Source: Clitopilus passeckerianus (Eukaryota; Basidiomycota; Agaricomycetes; Agaricales; Entolomataceae). Taken from it: a DNA stretch of 64,000 bases. A model generated the notes under the pieces. It was given only the letters and a program-made list of their open reading frames with translations, made no database searches and was not told the origin of the DNA. The stretch spans positions 1 to 64,000 of the forward strand of contig CALYLX010000048.1 of NCBI GenBank assembly GCA_944990035.1. Direction: 5' to 3'. How positions within the stretch are numbered: the first letter of the stretch is position 1; each line of letters opens with the position of its first letter. Made by a program: the position numbers and the translations under genes. Of the stretch, positions 55,897 to 64,000 are shown one piece after another.

Positions 55897-56159
55897 CATA
55901 TTATGAAGCATTCCAGGGTTCGGGGTGCCACCGTTCAGCACCTTTTCCTATCTTTTGCCAGAGCAGAGACACCTTTCGACTCGGCTTTCCTCCAGTACAT
56001 CTCGGAATTCTTCTGCTCGTGTTGGAGCCTAGTCGACAGAAGGTATATAATATTAATAGATATCATCGAATTATGGTGGTGGTTATCTAACAAGGCTTTG
56101 GCCAAGAAGTGATGCTCTTTCCGGAAGCGTCCTACGGCTAGGAACGCCACCTCTACCGA

Positions 56160-57068
56160 AACCACCCCCACGCCCCTTGACGCGCGCCGCGACAAAGCTA
56201 AGATCGCATATGAAGCGGCCCTTTGCGACTATGCATATTCTCCAATAACTAACTTCTATCTTCATGACATCTATCAGTGTGACCCAGTACTTGTTTATGG
56301 TGCCAAAGATTTTTTTGATGTGGCGTGGCTCGGTGATGCCGTGTTTTATCCAACATTGATGCGTTCGGCTTGTTTTGACTGGGAGGAGGAATTGGTCTCT
56401 GTAAGCACATCCAAGTCTACATGGTGTTCGCCTTTACTCACACATCTGCAGTGCGTCAAAGAGCTACTCTACTCTGACGAAGGGCAGGCTCTTCTAGCAC
56501 ATAGCAGCCGATACATCAGCATTCCGTCGTGTGGCTTAAAAATGCTTGAATGTGCTTGAAATGCTCTTAAAGAGCTTTAAGACCATTTAAGACTGTTTAA
56601 GACTGTTTAAGCAAATTAAGACGATTAAGAGAACAATTTTTTTCTCTATTTTTTCTTCTCTTAATCGTCTTAATTTGCTTAAACAGTCTTAAACAGTCTT
56701 AAATGGTCTTAAAGCTCTTTAAGAGCATTTCAAGCACATTCAAGCATTTTTAAGCCACACGACGGAATGCTGATGTATGTACGGGCTGCCGAACCATGGC
56801 CGGCCAGTGGCTGGCTAGGAAGCTTCTGCTCAACTGGCTGTATCACAAGCACGTCCTTGAAGACGACGAGCCAGAATCTATGGCCGAGATTCAGCAACCC
56901 CAAAGAAATGCTATCCCTCCACCGGAGCGATTGACGACTGGCGATGAGCCTGCACAATCCATCCGGGCCGCGGATGCTCACCTCAGAGAATCAAAGAAGA
57001 TCGTGGACCGGATCTTCGCAGCTCAGCGCGCTGCCCTTGGCGACATCACGAATACTCGTAAGGTTTAA
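56160..57068 (+). pseudogene. Hypothetical ORF split by a foldback element
   Basis: I do not recognise the protein. An open stretch from about 56160 reads TSTETTPTPLDARRDKAKIA, then EAALCDYAYSPITNFYLHDI with YGAKDFFDVAWLGDAVFYPT and KELLYSDEGQALLAHSSRY up to the insertion at 56513. On the other side MAGQWLARKLLLNWLYHKHV with RIFAAQRAALGDITNTRKV ends at 57068, in a different frame. Removing the insert alone does not join the frames, so an intron or indel is also involved. A possible acceptor (GGCTAG) precedes 56142. Confidence 0.35.
56514..56775. mobile_element. Perfect foldback/MITE-like element (262 bp)
   Basis: Two 120-bp arms (56514-56633, 56656-56775) are exact inverted copies by eye, with a 22-nt T-rich loop. 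TA flanks both ends (56512-56513, 56776-56777). The tips are CATCAGCATTCCGTCGTGTG. Inside, TTAA-containing units of about 10 bp repeat (GACNNTTTAA-like). It encodes nothing. Confidence 0.92.
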
Positions 57069-57503
57069 AAGGAATCTGCAGCTATAGACATCTCAATATC
57101 GTTAGAATGTACCGCATATACCCGCATATTATCTTTATATACCCATCCTAGCTACTATACTTTCCTTGGAGGCCACACCTAATACTGTATGTTATACTTG
57201 AATACAAATAAACTACGAACATTTTCAAATACCTCCGGAGGCTCCTTTATGGTAGTCATCTTAGCTTGAGACTTACTGACTAGTTTGGGCCATCTACGGG
57301 TGGCTTAACATGTGCTGCATGCAGGATCATAACATCGTTAATTGTTGGTTAGAAAACACAAGAGACTCAAGAACTATTATCGCCCTAGTCATTTACTTCG
57401 TACACACAAATATCTTCCCAAAGATCACCCCTTCTATAAATTGACAACAGGATTATGAATTCAACCCGCCATTACTCACCCAACTCCAGCCTTCCTCCCA
57501 CAT
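57069..57503. other. Intergenic at right edge of transposon island
   Basis: About 435 AT-rich bp with no recognised gene or repeat. Confidence 0.45.
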
Positions 57504-60366
57504 TTATCGATAACCCGCACCGACAGGGGCAGCAGCCTCATCCTCGTCGTCCCAAGGACTGAAGGTGGTGGCGGGCTTGCGACTCATGGAAAAGGACTGC
57601 AGCCAGGACGGGAGTACCTTGGACATGTCACGTCCACCGTGCGGGGGCAACACAGGCATGGCGTGGCTGTGAGTCGGGGAGGACGGCATGCTTCCAACCT
57701 CGCTCAAGCTGGGGAGGCGCTCAAGGCTGGTATTGGCCGAACCCGCAAAGGCGCGCTGAAGCACCTCACGCTCTGCCGGCGAGGGCGCAAACGCACGGGA
57801 GAACAGGCTGGTTGAGATTGCCGTTGACGGGATGCTGTGGGTGCTGAGACCATTGGGGTTCAATGCATCGTAACCGGTGGATGGTGATTTCTTGGAAAGG
57901 CTGAATACTTTGGCATCGGGGTTCAAGCCTTTCTTCGACTTCTCCTTTGAGTTAGTCGAGAACCATCGCCTGGGGCCGGGTTTCTCTGCAACGAGTTGCC
58001 CGAACTCCTCTTCAGGATGCACATGGTTAGAGCGGGGGTCCGAGTTGGTGCGATGAATTGAGACACGTTGCATGCTCATGGGGTTGTCCGAAGTCATATA
58101 GTGACGACTGTCGGTGCTGTCCGTGTAAACTGAGCTGTGGATGGACACCGGTGAAGTGCTGAGGGGGGAGAAGGATCGGTCCTGATAATCATGAACGCCA
58201 TTGCCGATGGGTGCATACGAAGAGGCATTGCACCACTCCTTGTCAAGGTAAGCATCACTTTCCGACTGGAAGGACCTTGGCAAGCCCTCGGAGCTATCCA
58301 GGGAAGCGATAAGGGCAGAAGGTACCAACGACTGGCTTGTCGGGGAGACAATGGAACGCACACCGAAGTCACGATCAAGATCCGCGAACGGAGAGAAGGT
58401 GGTAGTAGTGTTCTGGTACGTTGTAGCCTGGGGACGCATTACACCGAACGAGTCATCATCATACGATGGATAGCCAGTGCGAAGGGGCGCAGAACCAGTG
58501 GACGATGATAAACCTTGACGAGTGTGAGTGTTGGGTCCAAAAGCATTAATGTCGGCTTGATTGTCACGGGAAAGGGAGAGTCGACGGTTGAGAATGCTAA
58601 AGGGATCCATTCCGTTGAGTGACCTGGTCCTTGGGCGGACATCCCTATCCTGAGCTCTGTTAGTGAGGTCGAAGGGGTTGGGGACGATGTAGGACGGAGA
58701 CTCCGGCTGCGCAGAGATATGGGTAGGGGAGCCAGGAGCACCAGGGAATTGCCTAAGCTGCTGCTGCCGTTCCTTCGCTGCTGCTAGGTGTCCTCTCTCT
58801 ACCGAGACTTGCTCTTCGAGTTCACGAGCACGGTGATTGAGGGCGGCGACAACATCTTCGGCAATCTTGAGCTCTTGCCTCTTGCGTTCCAAAGCCTCGA
58901 TGAGCTCTTGTTCTGCCACAGAGATCTCCTGCTCCGATTCCTTCATTGACTCTTGGTCATCCGTGAGTCGTTGATGTAGCTTGGAGATCTCCTTGTCCAA
59001 ATTGCCAATACGTTGTGTCGCATTATCCCTAGCATTCTGCGCAACTTTGAGTTTTCTCTCAGCGTCACGCTTTAATGCTTCTGCAGCCCGTTTGGAGTCG
59101 TCGAAAGATTTTGTACGAGCTTTCGATTCCAGTTTGGATGCTTCTTCCTGTCGTTTCCGTTCCCGAAGCAAGTCTACATCAGTTTGCAGGAGAGTGTGTG
59201 ATTGCTGGGCACTGGCTTGGCATTCATTATACTGTCCACGAAGCTCGACAAGTTGTGACTTTGCCTGGTTTATTTGGCGCAAGACCTCAGCAATGCGGGG
59301 CGACTGATCGAAAAGTGTGGAGGGTGGTACCGACGGAAGTGATGCTCCAAGAGTGGGTTGATCCGAGGTTTGATTCTGTACCACAGGTTGGGCAGGCGTG
59401 AGATGGAGGCGGTCGAGAGAAGACCCTGGTGAATGTTTGGGTGTATGAAGGGGGAGCGATGCCGATTTAGGGAGAGGAGGTGGAGATGAACTGCGGGCTG
59501 GCGGTAGAGCTTGCTTCTGGGAAGGTCGTTCTCTATTCCTGAGTCGGGGAGGACAGCCACGAGAGAGTAGATGAGGAGGCAAATTCTTGGTAGTGAATGG
59601 AAGACCTTGATTTTTGGTGTCATCAGAATGCTCGTGATATAATCAAGGCGCACATGCATACCGGTGCAATCGTTGAGCATATCCAGATTCTTGATGCTCA
59701 GGATCCCTGAACTCCATCCCTCCTCGTCCTTGCTCCTCGCAATCACATCTTGATACCATGCCTCGATAATACCACCACGCCACCAGTGACCAAATGCACC
59801 AAAGTACCACGACTCAGAGATTATCTGGGTATCTCGATCATCTGTCCTTGTGGATTTGGCAAGAGGAAGCATGGCCGCAATTGTAAAGATGCCAAAGCTA
59901 TGGAACACATGCTTTGGGGTTTTGAGAGATACCGACGCTCTGTTTGCAAAATGAAAGGCCGTAGAATGATCAAAATAAGGTGTTGGGGCATGACTACGCT
60001 GGGGAGTGCGTGAGTCATGATGTGATTTGAGGTCGTCTTCAACATGATCATCAAGACGGCTGAGGTGTTGGCGAAAGGATTGCTCTGTGAGGTATGCGCG
60101 AAACGAATTTTCGGATGGGTTCGTGAGATATGCTGTGCAATGAGGCAAAGTATGAGCATGTAGCGTATGAAGAAAGGCCCGACAAAATGAACTTTTGCGG
60201 TTTTTTTCGAGCAGGAAATATACTCACCGAGCACCAAGACAATGATAACAAGAACCACCAAACAGAACAACGAACGAAGATCCGCTTTCGCAAAAACCGT
60301 GCCAACCAACTCTGAATATGGGGTCCGAAGGGATAAGAGGCTCATTCCACCAATAGAAATGCTCAT
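57504..60366 (-). CDS. Membrane-anchored coiled-coil hypothetical protein
   Basis: Three exons. ATG 60366 opens MSISIGGMSLLSLRTPYSEL, then one transmembrane helix (LFCLVVLVIIVLVLG). After GTGAGT..CACAG comes AYLTNPSENSFRAYLTEQSF, with QHLSRLDDHVEDDLKSHHDS, TKHVFHSFGIFTIAAMLPLA-like hydrophobic sequence, and YFGAFGHWWRGGIIEAWYQD with SSGILSIKNLDMLNDCT. Intron 2 leads to LPFTTKNLPPHLLSRGCPPR. A coiled coil of about 170 residues (IAEVLRQINQAKSQLVELRG through RARELEEQVSVERGHLAAAK) and a disordered Ser/Pro tail ending PVGAGYR follow. No named domain is recognised. It looks conserved rather than random. Confidence 0.68.
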
Positions 60367-60954
60367 TACGATGAACCAAACGTCCTTCCAGAGTAATTTC
60401 GTGAGCTGAGAGGCAGGATCCCTGACCGAAACTGTGCTTTCAACTTGAAGCTGGGTCGACAGTGTTGAAATATGGGGACGACGTTAGCGGTCGTACCCCG
60501 TGCCGAAAACAAAAATCCTGAAGAAAAGGAGAAGTGGTTAAGCTGAGATCAACGTCCGCAACGACGGTAAACAACGTCGAGCGGAACGTCTGAGACGACG
60601 ACGACGATTGTTTTGATGGAAGGGACGATAAAAAGTTTGGTCCCAGAGGCTTTTCGAGGAAAAGACCGTCAGGACAAACAAAACAGCCCAAGATTATGTA
60701 ATCATAAAATTCCCACGGGGTTGCCCTGCCAAACTCCGTGATTTGCAATGGGTCGTTACGATTGTCATTTTCGGTCAAATTTCCAAAAGTTCATGGAGGA
60801 GCATGCTGGCCACGATGCCAATTGCCAGCAAATTCTTTCTCCGCATAAGGTTTAGCCTGCGGAAACCTTTGCCTCGATGTCGGACCGAGGTTTACCGAGG
60901 TAAGGTCATGTGATCTTGTCACCAACGCGTAACGCAAATCCAAAGAGCGCGACT
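60367..60954. other. Divergent promoter region
   Basis: About 590 bp between divergent starts (60366 minus, 60955 plus). Only spurious ORFs seen. It should hold both promoters. Confidence 0.5.
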
Positions 60955-63900
60955 ATGTTACGCTTACGACCATCGCCGCCAACGATGTCGGAGTCCATCA
61001 TCCCTTGGATAGCTCCTTATTTGGTTGGCGTCGCTGAGGAACACGGCGCTAACGTTTCTGGTATTCCGAAGTTCACAAAGAGGAAGAAGGTTCAACTTGT
61101 CGAGGTGAGGTTGTTTCGAGCTGCGAGAGTGGCAGTATCTCACATTTGCGCACAAGTTCTTGACTCGTCATGAAGACGACGTGTTATGGGCAAGGATATC
61201 TGACAAAGAGCACATTCTACCAGTCAGATTCAGTAAACACGCGGTCGAGGAGTATAACAAGTGAGTCATACAACGTATCTTGAGTCTTGACTATTGTGCT
61301 AAACTTGTATGATATTATAGGTCCCATCCTACGCGAATTACCAAGTATAAAACGTCAATAATACACATCAAGGATTTCCGACCTCTATCTACGCGTATAC
61401 CACTGGGAAATGACAAGTTGACGCCTGAAAAGTATCTGGCTCTTGAATGTGATACATTTGGTTCGATTGGCGCAGCTGGTGAACCAAGATTTGGCAACCC
61501 AAAACCTATTGAAAAGCATCCCGATCTGCTAGAATGGTCAGAGGGCCTGAAACAAGATGGGGGTGCGGGGTATGTATGCGTTTCTCCTTGGATGTATCAT
61601 CACTGACTCCTTGTTAGTAACTGTCTCAAGAACAGGAAACGGGCACAGATAGACCCAGTCCAGCCACCGGAACCGGTTCAAGTGTTGGCGGCGGCTGAGG
61701 AACCTGCGAAACCCCTTGGGAGCAAATGCAATGGTACTTCCAGCAAATCCAAGCCTGTTGCTCCTAAGATCCAGAAACGAAAGATACAAATCTTCTTCAA
61801 CAGTTCCGAGGCTGAAGAGCAAGGGCATAACATGAAATGGATTGTATGCGCTTTTTATGTGCATATATATAGCCCACTCATGTAGCATCGTAGTCTGGCC
61901 AGATGCTACGTCCACCACCTCGAGATATAGCTGCTGCTATTGCTGCTCTGAGAGGTAAATTATTCACTATCCGTGTCTTCCCCACTGACTGAGTTACTGT
62001 TCAAGTAGAAAAGGACAAGTCACCACCAAGTACACCTGAAGATACCAAACCTGTTCTAGGACCTGTACAGAAGCGACGCAAAGTAACTGCATGTAAGCAG
62101 CTTCACATATGGCTTGTGTCCTCTCCCTGAACCCATTTCAGTAATGTCCTCTCCGCCGAACTCCCCTCTCCCTGCGCGTTCGAGGAGCGCTACGCCACTC
62201 TCCGACAAAGAATGGCCGGCATCTCAACCTGCCCCTCTAGTATACGTTGGAAGTGGCGTGGAGGACCCCCAGAGTGAAGCCGAGGAGGAGAACCAGAAAA
62301 CAACACAAACTGCTGATCCAACAGCTTCTTCCGTTGCACCCCCAACGCCTGCTCAACGACCACGACCCGTGTTTTCTCAACTACCTCCGTCTTCACCACC
62401 CTCACCAGACTCCCAAATGTCTGTAATCGAAGAGACAGTTCTGAGCACTCGTTTCTCGCCTTCAGAAATACGCGGGAGACGCGTTCAAGCGCGTGCGGAA
62501 GCGTTACGCAAAGTACCACGTCCGCGTCTACCTCCTGCGGTCACAAGGTTCACGGAAGAGCCTGTCATTCTGGCACCCAATTCAGACACATCGTACTCCC
62601 AATCACAGACCCAGTCACAATCTCAATCCCTATCTCAGCCGTTCGTTCAATCGACGCAAGATGTCGTGTTGTCGCAACTGCCAACCTTGGCTAGATCTCC
62701 CCTCCGGTCCGAACACATTCATTCAGGTCAGATTGATGACGATATGGAACGCGAACCGTCGTACGGAGCGCTCGAAACAGATGATGAAGCAGGCGACAAT
62801 CTCCCCGGATACAATCCAAATGATCCTGTCTCTGCAAATCCAGCAGTAAATCAAGACGATGGCGATAACGATAAGGCGACGTCTTTCAGACCAGCCACCA
62901 AAGTCGACCTGGTGATTTCTGAGAGATTTTCAGCTTCCATTGAACGAACATCTGATGGTGATGGATTGCTTCCACCAACGAAAAATGCCTCACCGGATGA
63001 CGACAAGGTTCATGTAGATCCTCAGCTGCTCGGTGGACACGGCTTGGGTATGAATTCCTTGGCCCCGAAAGGCAGTTCGCCTAGACGGCCTGATGGAAAG
63101 CAGCCCAACAACAAGGACGATGATGGAAAAACCTCGCATACAACGAAAGAAATGGAACAGACTTCACGCGGAGGCAGCCCAACAGTGCCGGCTCTGCCGA
63201 AGGATGTTCAACCAAGCAGCCTCTCAAACGAGGACGCCCAGACACGCCACAATCTGCTCAGTGGGAGGGGTGCCGCTATACTTGATAATCGATCTTCATC
63301 TGCTCAATTGGCATCTCGTAGAGGCACTACACCACCAAAAGGTCAAACTCCCAGCCGCGGTGCCGTTTGTCCGATTACGTCGTCTGTAGCAGGCACGAAC
63401 GAACCTGCGCCACATGTTGTGCGCGAGGTTGAACATGATGCTCAAGCATGGAAAGAACCCAGCTTCATGAAGCCCCGCCCACGTTCGGCTGACGTCAAGG
63501 CAAAATCTGTTCCGATAATCAAGCCAATTCAACGACCTGAACGCGTAAACCCGTATACACTTTCACGGCCACCGGATGAAACGGTTAACCGCCCCTCAGC
63601 CGAAGCAGGCCTGCAGGCCCTCGGGCGACAGATGCGATTGCAAGCCAGGAGAGGTGCCATTATGAGTTCCCGGCCTTCCGGTACGCGGAGTGACGAAAAC
63701 CTGGACCCTGCAAGCAAGCTCTCCGTTTCCCCTCAACCCGCACCGTCTAAATCAGCAACGTCGGCCCTCTCATCCGAAAAATTATTTGGCAAGAAACGAG
63801 GGCAGAGTTTGGCGTTAGAAGATTCAAATTCGGAGAACGCTGGGCCTTCGTCGAAGAAACGCCGGGTGGCCAGGAGTTCAAGGGGTCGCGGTCAGGATGC

Positions 63901-64000
63901 TAATACCATTCCGAAGCTAGGGGGTTTCACAATATCACAGCATGTAAGATCTGATTCAGAGGAGGCCCGCAAGGGGAATTGGGCTAGCTGGGAGTTGTTG
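60955..64000 (+). CDS. Candidate TPP1/Est3-like OB-fold telomere protein, partial
   Basis: Starts at ATG 60955 (MLRLRPSPPTMSESIIPWIA; ATG 60985 is an alternative) and runs off the window end. Introns with consistent phase follow VQLVE, EEYNK, GAG, MKWI, AALR and KVTA. The first 150 residues, WIAPYLVGVAEEHGANVSGI, FLTRHEDDVLWARISDKEHI, VRFSKHAVEEYNKSHPTRIT, KYKTSIIHIKDFRPLSTRIP and YLALECDTFGSIG, have the feel of the TPP1/Tpz1/Est3 OB fold: a start helix, a strand with ARISDK, a strand with IIHIKDF and a final helix. TPP1-type proteins recruit telomerase and bridge shelterin. The rest (over 750 residues) is disordered, with basic NLS-like clusters (KKRRVARSSRGRG). The telomere call is pattern recognition only and needs a profile search. 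Confidence 0.55.

Noticed and set aside
56730..56981. Minus-strand ORF ending in the same peptide as the plus-strand ORF at 56320
   Set aside because: The shared peptide is only the translation of the two arms of the perfect palindrome; it is not evidence of two genes.
1..64000. CRISPR arrays, rRNA genes, bacterial operon signals
   Set aside because: None seen. The window is clearly fungal nuclear DNA with spliceosomal introns.

Overview
This window is nuclear DNA from a basidiomycete fungus, almost certainly an Agaricomycete (mushroom-forming). The signs are dense genes on both strands, many 50-60 nt introns with GT..AG borders and CTNA(C/Y) branch sites, a DUF6535 gene (a family typical of Agaricomycetes), an agaric-style PL14 lyase, a multi-intron cytochrome P450, and a Tc1/mariner element beside Ty3-like retroelement pieces. 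Most genes are interrupted, so the calls below are spliced models built by eye. Coordinates run from start codon to stop codon and include introns.

Layout. 0-5 kb: ornithine decarboxylase antizyme with a canonical UCC-UGA +1 frameshift site, a small unknown gene just upstream of it, ribosomal protein uS5 (RPS2), and a proline/serine-rich unknown. 5-9.2 kb: a cytochrome P450 followed 51 nt later by a tiny membrane-peptide gene, then a single-pass membrane protein. 9.5-19.4 kb: ELL elongation factor, KTI12, and a large LIM-LIM-coiled coil-C1-RhoGAP protein. 19.9-28.9 kb: a secreted GH43 glycosidase, a BTB protein, an intron-containing tRNA-Gln, RPA43, PAM16, mitochondrial cysteine synthase and ARF1. 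29-39.3 kb: an NmrA/isoflavone-reductase-like pseudogene, an unknown serine-rich protein, an ABHD-type hydrolase, a long LRR protein and RAD23. 39.5-49.2 kb: a membrane-anchored lysophospholipase, a decayed gene, a PL14 lyase, an HMMR-N/coiled-coil protein and an NLI/FCP1-type phosphatase.

49.2-57.1 kb is a transposon-rich island. A DUF6535 gene is split by a solo LTR with a perfect 5-bp target duplication. Next come a 1606-bp mariner element whose 209-bp terminal repeats are themselves bounded by inverted copies of the element end, a gypsy-like gag fragment with a candidate LTR, and a perfect 262-bp foldback element (120-bp arms) inside another broken ORF. 57.5-64 kb returns to ordinary genes: a membrane-anchored coiled-coil protein and a long protein whose N-terminus resembles a TPP1/Est3-type telomere OB fold and which runs off the window end.

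The housekeeping genes here are neighbours rather than an operon-like pathway. The most informative features are the recoding site in antizyme, two same-strand gene pairs separated by only about 40-50 nt, two genes whose first coding exon is only the ATG, and the nested mobile elements. Several 1-nt losses in or beside homopolymers (RPS2, DUF6535, transposase) suggest that some breaks may be sequencing errors rather than biology.
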